Shown: positions 1 through 11,200 of the stretch, in pieces
Layout: the number at the start of each line of letters is the position of its first letter
How positions within the stretch are numbered: the stretch's first letter is position 1
Assembly (NCBI RefSeq): GCF_019649055.1
Contig: NW_026570477.1
Location: 1 to 64,000 of the forward strand
DNA from: Paramacrobiotus metropolitanus
Taxonomy: Eukaryota > Tardigrada > Eutardigrada > Parachela > Macrobiotidae
DNA: 64,000 nt
Direction: 5' to 3'
The notes under the pieces: generated by a model
Told to the model about the DNA's origin: nothing
Databases searched by the model: none
What the model saw: only the letters and a program-made list of their open reading frames with translations
Position numbers and translations under genes: made by a program

Positions 1-1130
1 CAGCCCTGGGGACAAAACCGAAGCCCAGGAGGCCAGAGCGGCCAACGCCAGACTCTGAGCTGAAAGCCCGCAAGACAAGAAGACATGTATATCACCAGAG
101 TCAGGCATGTTTCGAACGATGGGCCAAAGACGGAATAATCACCTGCAGCCACTGCCTGTGGAAACCACCCAACCGAGGGCTGTGGCTACGCAAACAGGCC
201 ATATGGCGAAAATCCGTGGTATTTGGATTGGCGAAATCGTATCAGAAAGGGCTACCCACCGGGTCAGCCAATCTAACCACCTCGGCTTAGTGCCACCCAA
301 CAGACCACCACGTGGTAGTGGAGGACCGGCAGCCGAAGGCAATCCACCATCAGGGAAGTGGGTCAGGTGGCAACCAACAGAACGGTCCAAACAGGATACC
401 AGACGCCAGCCAACGAAAGCGCTACCACCCATACCGGACCAGCTGGTGAAGCCAAATGTAGCAGCGGCGGCGGCCTAGCGGGTCAGCCAACCGCGGGAAA
501 CGCCTAGGTGGGGAGTATCGGCAACTCACCCGACTAGACGGAACCGAAACCGCGGACATAACCTTGTACAGTCACTAACCCCGCATGGATCCCAAACTAA
601 CCCGCTGGCTCAACAGCCTACTAGCGGATCAGGCTTTGCGCCAAACCAGCGCCTAAAGCCACCTGGCTCTAAGTGATGCCAGGCCGACAGTCGTCAGCTG
701 GCGACCAGTCGTTTTCAGGCCTCAACAACAACCCTAAGGCCAACCGATCACCAAAATTCGGGCCGCAGCTATTGCTAAGCAACCGATCGTGGCAAGCAGC
801 GTCGCACCACGAACATGACGTATCGGCGTCAGACATCCTCCGACAGTGCACCGGAAGGATGGTCCGTACAGATACGGACAGTGAGGTCGGATCTTAAAGA
901 GTGGACAGCCGAACCTCTTGAGGCGTCAAGTCCCCGCACCTGCTGGCCCCAGACCGGAGGACCCTCGGCACCACAAACGGTGCGAACTATCAACAGCTCA
1001 CGGACCTTCCTAAACACCAAAGCATGTTTTCGACCCTACGGGTGGCGGAAACATCACCACAGGAAGAGTCTGTCCAACAGGACCTCCATCACCTCAGTAC
1101 GCTCCTGACGATCCAGGACCAGTGTCGCTA
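1..1130 (+). pseudogene. Degenerate gag-like or 5' pol coding, many frameshifts
   Basis: No single frame stays open for more than about 120 codons, but coding-like pieces alternate between frames. From about 104 one frame contains a Cys-rich stretch with spaced cysteines (CFERWAKDGIITCSHC), which could be a decayed zinc-binding region, followed by a basic stretch. Position upstream of the protease suggests the end of gag. No gag family is recognised. Confidence 0.35.
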
Positions 1131-1585
1131 ATCCCCATTGTACCGGTGATGCGGGAAGTGACAGTTGGTCTCGACGAAAATCGCAAACCAAAACCGTAAG
1201 AGCATGGACACACAAAGTCCAAATTGGACCAGTCCACACGCTCGCTATGCTGGACACCGGGCGGAGACATCCCTCATTAGCCAGCAATTTTGCACCGCCA
1301 ATGGCATCAAAATGGGCCATTAGGACGGAACACCAAAATCCTTGGTGTTGGCGGACAAACCGCCTTCGTGGTCTCCACTGCTGCACCGTACCGGTGACAC
1401 TGCGGGATACAAGAGCCACCACGTTCTTCGTCAACCGACGTTAACGGACGTGCACGTACTACTTGGATGTGACTATCTCCACTCCAAGTTTACTTCATTC
1501 TTAAGCCAAACGAAGAAATCGTTTGGGACGCGTAAGTCAATCCGATACCAGGCACCGGGACCCGATGATGAAGTGAGTTAATCGG
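1120..1585 (+). pseudogene. Retropepsin-like aspartic protease, frameshifted
   Basis: The active-site motif LAMLDTG is read at about 1235-1262. A continuation in a shifted frame is compatible with the usual flap region, and near the end, at about 1462-1475, the string VLLGCDYL matches the LGxDFL-type motif that closes retroviral-type proteases. The protease would cleave Gag-Pol. At least three frame changes separate these motifs, so no intact enzyme is encoded as the sequence stands. Family knowledge: Ty3/Gypsy proteases lie directly upstream of reverse transcriptase, as here. Confidence 0.65.
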
Positions 1586-3540
1586 CGATCACCGAAGGTT
1601 CTCCTTCTACCTGCTGGGAATGCCTGGATACCATTGAAAGCCTCATATGGGAGCTGCGCGTCCATAACGCAATCGAGCGTTATGACTCAATTCCGTGCAG
1701 GCATACTCAAGCCAAATCACGGGATAGTAAAGACTATCCCGATACCAGAGCACCGGGCCAACGGCCGGTGCCTGACAAAATTAAGGAGAACCTGGTCCAG
1801 CATACAAAACTTGGTTTACAGGGTAGAAATTTCTGGAATACCGCGCTAACCAACTCCTTGCCCTAGAAGAGGGCTGGCTTGAAGAAAAGGCGACCACTAA
1901 CGTGGCCGCAATTGCCGAACAATACGGACCATTCGCCCAGAACTGGACGACTTGGTTCAAGAGGCTTTATGGGAGGACGAACGTCTAGCCCTAGTGTGGG
2001 AATACAGAGTACCACATGGAAATGCCAGCACTCAAAAGATGTGCACGGATCTCTTCGATGACATCATAAAACTTCGAACAAGTGGCCCAACACCTGGCAA
2101 CCGTCAGCATATGGCCAAGTACGACCTCAGCCTGACTAACGTCAGGACCATACCGGAATCATTGCCAGGAAGCTGCACCGCATATAGCGACAAAGTGCGC
2201 TTCAATGATGGCCACACAGAACAGGAGGCCATCGAAGGGACACCAGCCAGAACGAGCAGGACCCTTCATCAGAAGTCAATTGACTTGTCCTCTATGTGGA
2301 GACGGCGTTGAAGCAGTAATACAGGCCATACAAACCCGTTCGACTCAACGTGGGCAAAGGCCGACCAGCCTCGCCACTCCTAACGGGAGCCGTCCAACCA
2401 CTTTGGCGGAACCGGACGAACCTGAAACAGGAAATCGCAACCGGGACGCCAGATCAGCAAGGATCTCATACCAGACCAGCACCAACGGTGACCGGCGGGC
2501 CGCCAACCTCTAACGAGGACAGGCGAGCCAAAACAGTGCAGGACGACAAACCCGAGTCTACCGATTCCGGACGTCAAAACTCAAGCGACTCACCGGACAC
2601 GGACTCCGATAACCAATCATCGGAGGTCAGTGATGACGAAGAGGACACAGAAATTCTCAACTCGAGCGGGCACCGGTAATCCGCAAACTGCGGACCGAAC
2701 GTCAACCGACTGCCTTAAGGAGGAGAAAGAAGTCGTTTCGTTCATCAGCGGTACACCTTACCAGCTTACTCAACCTGCTGGTTAGGTCGTCTATCGGACT
2801 ATGGACCCGGGACGGCCAATCCCTTTAAATCGCTGAGACGACCACCGCTTGGTCTTACCGATCGAAGCGAAGTCCAAACTCGAAATAGCGAACATGCGTG
2901 GATTCAGGTCAAAATAAGTCCCGACGCGACCAAATCCTCCGCAAAGGTGCAAAAGTTGGCCATATGTACTATAGCGACATATATGAGCCAGACATCAAGG
3001 AGGACGGCGTAGATTGGTCCATTCCCAATGCCGACGCCTTACCATGGCCAAAAGCGGCGGGAACAATCCAAATCGGTACCGCACCATTAATGACCATGCT
3101 ATGGTCCGGGCAACTGTAAAGTGGAACTCCCACGGAGTCCATCACCCCGGTCCGAGTCAGCATTGACTTTCCTGTCGACCAAGACAGAGACTTATGTACC
3201 TCGGAAGCCAAGACACCAAACGGAGTCTGGCCATGCTCGACGGACCAGTCCAGCATGATGGCACTAGTTTCACCATACTGGTGTCAAACTACTCAAGAGC
3301 CCCATATACTCCGGAAAGGAGTCAACATGGGCCAAGTGGAGCCATACGAGGAAATCTCGGACGAAGACTATGCCAAGATCAATTCCCTCAAACCGGAGAG
3401 GAAGATCCAGAAGTGGAGCGTGAAATCCGCGCCCACATCGCCAATGCACATTTTGGCGACCACCTGACCGAGGCAGACCGCTCTACTCCGTCAGGACTTA
3501 TGGGAACTCAGGGCCATATTCCCGACGTCAAAAGCCTTAC
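1586..3540 (+). pseudogene. Protease-RT linker or additional pol/gag coding, broken
   Basis: About 2 kb between the protease and RT motifs carry only short overlapping plus-strand frames. One piece at about 2350-2680 is rich in Ser, Asp, Glu and Thr and looks disordered. A piece at 3327-3467 starts MGQVEPYEEISDEDYAKI and is hydrophilic. No domain is recognised. The long spacing between protease and RT is larger than usual for Gypsy elements. Confidence 0.4.
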
Positions 3541-3559
3541 GGCGACGTCAAGGTGACCC

Positions 3560-4400
3560 ACGTCATAGAAGTTGGCGACGCTGCACCGATCAAAATGAAC
3601 CCAGCGAACGAGTTGGAAGGGACGAGAGTTCATAATAAGCACGTCAAGAAATGTTGGACCAAGGCGTGATTGAACCGTCCATGGCAGCGTGGAGTTTCCC
3701 AGTGGTCCTCGCTTCAAAGAAAACGGCGACAGGACCATGGGCACCAGGTTCTGCATAAATTACATAAAGCTGAACACGGTGACCAAAAGAACAATTACCC
3801 ATTGCCCAATCCAGACGAACTCTGGATCAATGCGCAGGAAACGCCTATTACGGCAAGGTAGATTGTCAGTCCGGATTCTGGCAAATCCCAATGGATCCAG
3901 CGTCCATGGACTACACTACCTTCGTGACTCCAGAAGGATGTTCCGGTTCAAACGAATGCCGTTTGGCGTCTGCAATGGGCCAGCCACATTCCAAATGACA
4001 ATGGACAAGATTATGGCGCCGGCCCGCAAACAAGGCGGCGTCTTCGCATATATCGACGACGTGATATTCTTCGGCAAAACATTCGAGGAATTCAGGAAGG
4101 CGTTCAGAAACACGCTCCTCTGCCTCAGAGACGCCGGATTCACGATAAAACCGTCGAAGTGCGAATTTGGAATGGAAAAACTCCAATTCCTTGGACACAT
4201 CCTCAGCAAGGACGGTGTCCATACCGATCCCGAAGGTAGCGGCCATCGCCGAGAAACTACCGCCCAAGACCGAGCGTCAACTTCGCTCGTTCCTTGGACT
4301 CGCTAACTACTACCGGAAGTTCATTCAGGGCTACGCCCAGAAGACTTCAAGATGTATGAACTACTGCGGAAGGAAAGTTCAGTGAAAACGACTGGACCGA
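3560..4400 (+). pseudogene. Ty3/Gypsy reverse transcriptase, frameshifted
   Basis: Fingers/palm motifs occur in order. FKRMPFGVCNGPATFQ at about 3946-3993 is the Gypsy-type FxxMPFGLxNAPATFQ box. AYIDDVIFFG at about 4047-4076 is the catalytic YxDD box with both aspartates. LQFLGHILSKDGV at about 4182-4220 and LRSFLGLANYYRKFI at about 4283-4327 are the thumb and connection motifs. The last lies in a different frame from the YIDD box, so at least one frameshift falls between them near 4220. More breaks lie upstream between 3560 and 3900. Product role by family: copies the element RNA into cDNA in cytoplasmic particles. Confidence 0.85.
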
Positions 4401-4895
4401 CGCCCACACCGCTGAGTTCAACGAAATCAAAAGGCCCTAACGGAAGCCCCAATATTGGCCAAATTCGATGCAACTAAGCAGACCACCATCGAATGTGATG
4501 CAAGTGGCGCTGGCATCGGGCCATACTCAGCCAGGACTCGAGGCCAATTGCCTACGCAAGCCGCGTCCTACATGGAGCTGAGAAGAACTACGGCGTAACC
4601 GAATGGGAATGCTTAGCCGTAGTATGGGCCGTCAAAAATTCAAACACTACATCGACCACGGACCATTCACCGTAAGGACGGACCACAGAGCCCTAACCAA
4701 TCTGCTCAGATGCGAGTCTAACCGGCCCGGCATCAATCCTCGTCTTACTCGATGGGCCCTCGCCTTACAGGGACGGGACATCACCATCGAGTATAAACCA
4801 GGCACATTCTGTGACAATGCTGACGCATTGTCCAGATGGCCACTCGAACAGGACGACGACAAAGGCCCACGAAGAGTTGGACCAAGTCCCTAACT
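4400..4895 (+). pseudogene. Retroelement RNase H, frameshifted
   Basis: The strings [10 protein letters not shown] (about 4492), [15 protein letters not shown] (about 4591-4635) and [14 protein letters not shown] (about 4666-4707), then DNADALSRWPL (about 4813-4845), give the catalytic D, E, D and final D positions of a Gypsy-type RNase H. They lie in more than one frame. Family role: degrades the RNA strand of the RNA-DNA hybrid during reverse transcription. It follows RT directly, as expected. Confidence 0.8.
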
Positions 4896-5162
4896 TCGAG
4901 GATTATAAGACGAGATTCCAGCACGCATCATAAAGGTGCGCAGGCTGCAAGTCACGGACGAGGACCCCACAGATATTGCAACGCAATTACAGATTGGGAT
5001 CAATTCAGCACGGCGGACATACGGGTCATCAATGTACCGGCGCCCGCACCGGGAGAGCCAGAGCCCGAAGTCCCACCGTCCAGAAAAAGTCACGGACCGC
5101 ACCGCGCAAGAACTGCGACGGATGCAACACCGTGATCAACTCTGGCCAAGAAAATCCATGAG

Positions 5163-6918
5163 TTGGAACACCAAAGTGAAATGGACAAGAGGTCCAAATT
5201 ACCCGAACACTACCAGATGGACAAAGGTGTGCTCTACCGACTCACCGACATCAATGCGAAACTCGAAAGGAGGTTCGTTGTCCCTCTGTTCATGCGGAAA
5301 AACATTATCCAGTCCCTCCATGACGGAAAAACAGGAACCATTTGGATACCGCAAGACCATTGAAGCAGCCAAACTCCGGTACTACTGGGACCGCATGAGC
5401 TGCGACATACACGACTACATCGACCGATGTCAGACGTGCATTTTTAGCAAAGTAACGCGGCGAGCTACTTACGGTAAGCTGCAGCCGACTGAAACTGTTG
5501 CGCCATGGTATCGCGTCTTCGCCGACTTCAAAGGACCTCTACCGGTAACACAAACAAAGAAATACCGGTACATTGCTGTGGTGGTCGACCAAATGACGAA
5601 GTTCACCATAGCCCGGCCGACCAAGACAAACTCGGCCAAGGAATTTGAGAAGTTCTTTGTCGAAGAAGTCGTACTAAAGTACGGCATGCCGCATACCATG
5701 CACTCCGACCGGGGCACGCATTTTACGGCAAAATCTTTCGCCAAAGTGGCGAAAATCTTCGGCATCGAGCAGACCTTCGGATCCGCTTATCATCCAGAGG
5801 GCCAAGGCCAAGTCGAACGCCAGATGCAAACCATCTGGGACGGAATCCGAAACTTTGGCGGCGCCGGCGACGAACATCGTTGGCACCGGGCCCTACCGTA
5901 CGTGATCTCCGGCATGAACCGTGCCGTTCACGCAACCACTGGATTCTCGCCATACCACATGCTGTTTGGACGAGAAATGACGATACCGCAAGACGTCCTC
6001 GCTGGGACCAACGTCCCAGAAACTTTTACGACTAACGAACGTTACGTCAAGAGGATGCAGCAGCGCCTGAACCGGGCGCATGAAATTGCCAAAACGCGGA
6101 TCGAAGAAGGGTTCCTACGGGATGCGGCCATCTATAACAAGAAGAAGTCGCAGGCCGAGTTCAAGAAGAGGGACTTGGTCACCCTGAAGAATATGGTAGA
6201 CGACCCGACTAATCCAAATAAATTCGAAGGCGTCTACATTGTTATCGGCATACCTAAGCCGAATACTTACTGGATCCGAGAGCGGGACACCGGTGTAGAA
6301 CACACTGTATGTGTCGATCGCCTTAAGCCGTACCTTAACCCGGACGGCCCGAGTCGCAGAATAACACGCTCATCCAAGAAGAAGAGCGGCGACGCAGAAC
6401 CTAAACCCACAGAGTCGGAAAGGTGTAATAACAAGGCAGAGCCAGGACAAGATGCAGAGCTCCCACATGCCCAGAGCAAACTCGAGACGCTGCTGAAAAA
6501 GCAGAAACCCGGAAAGGGCCCGTCCAAGAAACTTGTGGCGGAGCAACAAAAGACTTTGCGAATCCCTGGCTATGGCCCACCTGACTCAAAGACATCAGAC
6601 CCAGCGCCACCAACGAAACGTGGCCCAGGCCGACCTCGAAAGGCCAAACCGGATTTCGAGACACCGGCGCTTCAAAAACTTCAAAACCAGCCATTGGCCG
6701 TCATTGACCCGACTTTGGCCCCAGCGGAACCAGAAAAGGAACATCCGCCACGGACAAGCCAGCGGCGACCGAAGGGCCAAAGATGGCTCCGACGCCCAAG
6801 GAAAAGCCCAAGAAACCAAAGACGCCTGAAGCCTAAGGCAACCCTTACGGCCCAGCAAGTCCTGGAAGAGGACGTAGTTGCTGAAGACGAGGCGGAAAAG
6901 ACTTGCTCACCCGCATAA
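5163..6918 (+). CDS. Retroelement integrase with GPY module and AT-hook tail
   Basis: The HHCC zinc region is split by a frameshift near 5345: its N-terminal half is read in the frame of 5163-5363 and its CQTC pair at about 5430-5441. From there the frame is open to 6918. Catalytic core: ADFKGPLP (first Asp, about 5521-5544), HSDRGTHF (second Asp, about 5701-5724) and HPEGQGQVER (Glu, about 5791-5820), so all three acidic residues are present. KFEGVYIV at about 6220-6243 is the GPY/F module. The last 180 residues are basic and Pro-rich with an AT-hook core RGPGRPRK at about 6619-6642, which would bind the DNA minor groove and may guide target choice (inference). The open frame extends 5' to 4936, but those first residues are probably spurious. 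Confidence 0.85.
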
Positions 6919-7230
6919 CTACAGGACGGGAGAAATCAGAGAAAGTCTCAAAGGGCAAAAGCAGAAGTCAATACGGTCCTACCGGACGTATCGGACAAGT
7001 CCAGTACAGTCCCACCGGATGTACTGGACAAGGCGTATCAGGCTGGACAGAATGACGCATAATTAATTCAGACTTAGAATTAGTCTAACTAACCTAAAGT
7101 CCACGATCATCTTCGTGAGCTGCTAAACCTAAATCTAAAGACCAGTAGCCTAAAAGTAGCCTAAGTTGGTCTGACATGGTAGCTTAAATTAGCTAGCCGT
7201 ACTTTGAACTAACACAGTAGGTAGGAGTCT
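6919..7230 (+). other. Non-coding spacer in the giant retroelement
   Basis: About 310 bp between the integrase and the next coding block. It is locally AT-richer, with repeated short words of the type agcctaa and aacctaaa. No gene or clear promoter is seen. Confidence 0.5.
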
Positions 7231-8264
7231 AACACCGCGTGATTCGTCTCGTGACAGCGCCCCATTCAACGATGGACGGACGCCGACGCACTGATCGCTC
7301 TGATGACTCCGACCGCAGTAACCGCACACATCCATACTCACGACCGGAATCCCGGTCGGGCGGATCTTCCACTCGGTCGTCTAACCGGCCTCCGAGTGTA
7401 CAGGTACCTAATATTAGGGCCAACTAACCGCCGAGCAGCTGGCAACTATGTCAGTCGGCCCCAGTTCACAGGCCGACACACCGCTACCGCGGTCACAGCC
7501 TCTGCCACCTCGAGCCATACCGCCACAACTTTGGCCGCCAGGGACATTCTCTGACGTGACTGGACTCTGGTGAATGCAGCGTAGCTGGCAGCCAGCCAAG
7601 CTCTACGTCGGGCCAAACGGTCCGACGTTATCCTCAGGCCGTACCGGCCCACCTCAGCCAATTCGGTATGGTGGCCTACCGACCACTTCGGCGAATCAGC
7701 CGGTTTTACCACTGCGGCAGTCGGGCCAACGGTCACGACTACACCGGTCCATACTGGACCGCGGCCACAGTACACTCCGCCTCCATACTACAACCCACTA
7801 TGGATATCCACCATACCCTGCGCCTGGACCTTCAAACCAGCCGCAGCCAGATCCGAACCAATGGCGATACCCACCACCGTGGATGTATCCGCCAGGACCT
7901 TATGGATATCCACCGCCTTACGGCGGATATGGAGCAGCGGCCAACAGCCGTATAGCCCACCTTCAGCGGCACAACCTGACCCTACGGGCCAGGCGCCGTC
8001 TGACTCATCCATTGAGCCTCCACGAGCGGGACCGGAAGCGTACGCAACCCCAGCGCCGCCGGAAACCCAGCCAAGCACATCACGGCCCGACGGGTTACGT
8101 GATTACCCATTACGGGTATTCGTGGACGGACGACTAACAGTTTACAACCGGCCAGAAGAGGTTCCACCAGCATTGGCGGCCCAACAGCCTAGCCGAACCG
8201 GAACCAGCGGCAGCCAACGCCTAACCCAGCGTTGACTGTCCCATCAACCTGCATCATATCTGAC
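7230..8264 (+). pseudogene. Pro/Tyr-rich coding, broken frames, upstream of giant ORF
   Basis: Plus-strand frames of 80-190 codons overlap. The most protein-like parts are a Tyr/Pro/Gly-rich low-complexity stretch (WMYPPGPYGYPPPYGGYG, about 7870-7930) and, in the frame 7861-8235, a segment ending PLRVFVDGRLTVYNRPEEVP at about 8109-8168. The second resembles in style the start of the following giant ORF. I infer that this was the N-terminal part of the giant ORF or a separate gag-like protein, now interrupted by at least two frame changes. Confidence 0.45.
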
Positions 8265-11200
8265 ATGGTTGAACCTATATCATCGCCAATGCCAGACGAT
8301 GATGAAGATGAAGGGGACGTCCAGGTGGATCTAACCACCCCACCAATGAGGATAGAATCCCCTACAGAACTTTTGGCCGACGGCCGGACTCCACTTTACC
8401 AACTTCAGGACAACCTGAAGGACGTAGAGAATGCCATCCAAGAATTGGAGGCCATGATCCGAGAATTGGACAGGCGCAGCCCTCACTACCGTGAGTCGGC
8501 CCAGCGCATCCTCCTCGATCAAGAAGAGTTCCGGCGCCTCGCACATGAACTTAGCGAGGAAATTGCGACCCGCCAGGCTCAGCACGAGATATTTCCTCTG
8601 CATGACCAAACCGGTCAGGCATTGCTGGCGGCATCTCGCAGGCTGAGGGATCAGCTGGTACAGCACCGGACGGACAGACAGCTAAGGACAGAAGGATCCG
8701 CAGCACCAACATGTCCGCCACCAGCACCATCAGCAATGCCCCCACTGAACCCAACAGTCGTAGTTACCGCTACGACAGGGGAATCTTCCGCGCCACCAGT
8801 GGCCCAGCCTACGTCTACCGACGAGGCAATGCTGACGGCCACTGGATTGGAACCGCGAGAACCAGCATCTTCTCCGTATGACCTAAGGGCTTACCCAGAC
8901 ATACCTCCCTTGGAGCGTGAACTCCACGCCGCGGAACGCCTCGAAGAGGAAATCCGTAAGGTTATCAGTAGCCTGAAGGGAGTGGATATTGCCACTTTAC
9001 GGAGAAAAGTCGCGTTGGACCTGGAATTCCAACGCGTCCTGGAATACATAACCAGGATTAGACGGGCCATGCTTCGGTTTATGGATAAGCCGTTGGATAC
9101 GGCCAACGACGCACCATCATTGCGCGATTTCCGTAACCGGCAGTATCAGCTTGGCCTGATCGACGAAGCACTTAGGCGCGTGTTACCCAAACCCCGACCG
9201 GGGCAGACAACACGCGTCGGACAAACCGGACTTCTCATACCGACACGGTCCTCAACACGCCAACCGGCAGAAGAATTGAGGATGCGAGTCTCGAGAATCA
9301 TGCGGATACCGGCTGAACGATTTGCAGCCGGACCGGCACTTAGTCGACCAGCCAGCGCGTCGGATACGGAAACCGACAGCGACATCGACTGGTTTGACAT
9401 GCCAGATCCAATCCCAGTACCAGGATTAACAGCTCCGCCTGACCATATGGTCGCGCCAGAACGACAGGTCCACCCTAGACCAGGTTCACTGGCGCCGCCA
9501 CCAGAAATAGCGGAAAGCCTGGAACTGATTATGAGGGCCAACGTCTCGCAAGGCAGACCGGCTTATGCGGACGACTTCCCCGTGTTGAACCAACTGGTTA
9601 ACGAAAATCAACCGGCCCTCCGTACCATACGTCAACAATGGGACGACGAACAAGCAGCAGCGGACCAACGGTTACGCGAGGCTGACACCGGACCCATTAG
9701 GATGACGATCCCTCAGGCACTGAGGAATAGGAACCTCATTAGAGATGCCGAGGACATCGAGCGTCGACTAACTAACCGGATCCGAGATCTCAGCCCATTT
9801 GACCCAGAAGCGGTCAGGCTGACAGAACAGCAACAGAGCCTTACCCAACGGTTGGCTCTGCTCAGGGATCTTACTCCGAACAGTACGATGCCCACTGGCC
9901 AATCGTTAACTGTTTTGGACCACACCACAAGATGGATCCGAGAGTTCATCGAAGATTACTGGAAGGTCCAACGACCTGGCCCGTCAACGACGGCACGCCC
10001 CAGTAACTTCGACCCAGTAAATGAATGGCGACCATCACCAGTGTCCGGGCCAGCACCTTTGGCCCTGACATATGAACCGGCCGCCTTATCATCAGTTGGA
10101 CAGCCAATTCCAGCTGAGTTGGCCCAGGCCCTAACGGCGCCTGGTCCAACATCAAGCCAACCAGTGGACACTGCTGGACCTGCCACAGCGGACAGCAGTA
10201 TAGAAGTTCCACTGCAGGACGTCGAAATGGACGTGAGCCTGCCTGATAAAACCCTCGAGCTTACGCCGGAGAAGCCGGTCGAAACGGAGTCGACACCAGT
10301 CCAACCGGCTGGTGAACCGACAAGCCCAATGGCTGTTGATGCGCCAACGGCGTCATCACAGCCCACGCCGAAACCAATTGAAGGCGACATATTTGGTGGC
10401 ACCCTCGTTGTCCGACCAACGGACAGGAAATCGACAGGAGGAAGGCCAGAACCAGCCACTCCTGCCACAACAAGCGGCCTACAGTCGCCCAGGTTCAAGA
10501 AGAAGAAGAGGACTCCTCCAGAAGCCGAAGAGCCTCCTTCGCAGCGGTCACTCCCACCTTGGAGAGAACCGCGTGAAAACCTGGAATTAACTCGTCCAAC
10601 CAGGCCCACTCTACCAACGTGGAGTGGTCTGCCAAGGAACTTAGACGTTCCCGGCCCTACCAGGCCCGGCCCGTCTATACTTAAACCGAAGAAGGCGGAA
10701 CCACCGACTTTGATACTTCGCGGCCTACCGGCCAAGAAGAAGAAGTCGCCGCCGAAGAACTTTCCTGGCAAGGGACAGGTGCTCTCCCCACCGGAAGCAC
10801 CAGCGATTCCGTCAGGAACAACTCAGCCATTGCGGGACGAACCTCCAACGAGGCATCGCATCCGATTGACTCAAACAGAGTCATGGGATGACCCGCATAA
10901 CCGGGCTGTAAGCGAGATCATAGAAGTTGATCTACGCCTAAATCTGACTAAGGAGGACATGCGCCAGCGACTACGCGCCGGCGATCCTACATTAACGGAC
11001 CGGGAGATTGACCGCATCAACCGAGGTTGTCAATTGATGGTCCAGGAACGAACAATCCTCATCAGAAAGCTGATGGCCATGCGGAGCAAAAGCCAGGCCC
11101 TTCGCCAACGCAAGTTGCCAGGCGAGATCATCGAGCACGCCATCTATATCAGAGGCCCACATATTAACCCAAGGGCATGGACAGTAGAACCGCGCCCGCG

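Noticed and set aside
4936-5340. First 135 residues of the 660-codon integrase frame as part of the protein
   Set aside because: They lack integrase character, while the matching N-terminal zinc-region coding is in another frame at 5163-5363, so the start of the long frame is spurious.
9956-10771. 271-codon minus-strand ORF inside the giant plus-strand ORF
   Set aside because: Its Gly/Ser/Val-rich composition mirrors the Pro-rich plus-strand codons. It is a shadow frame.
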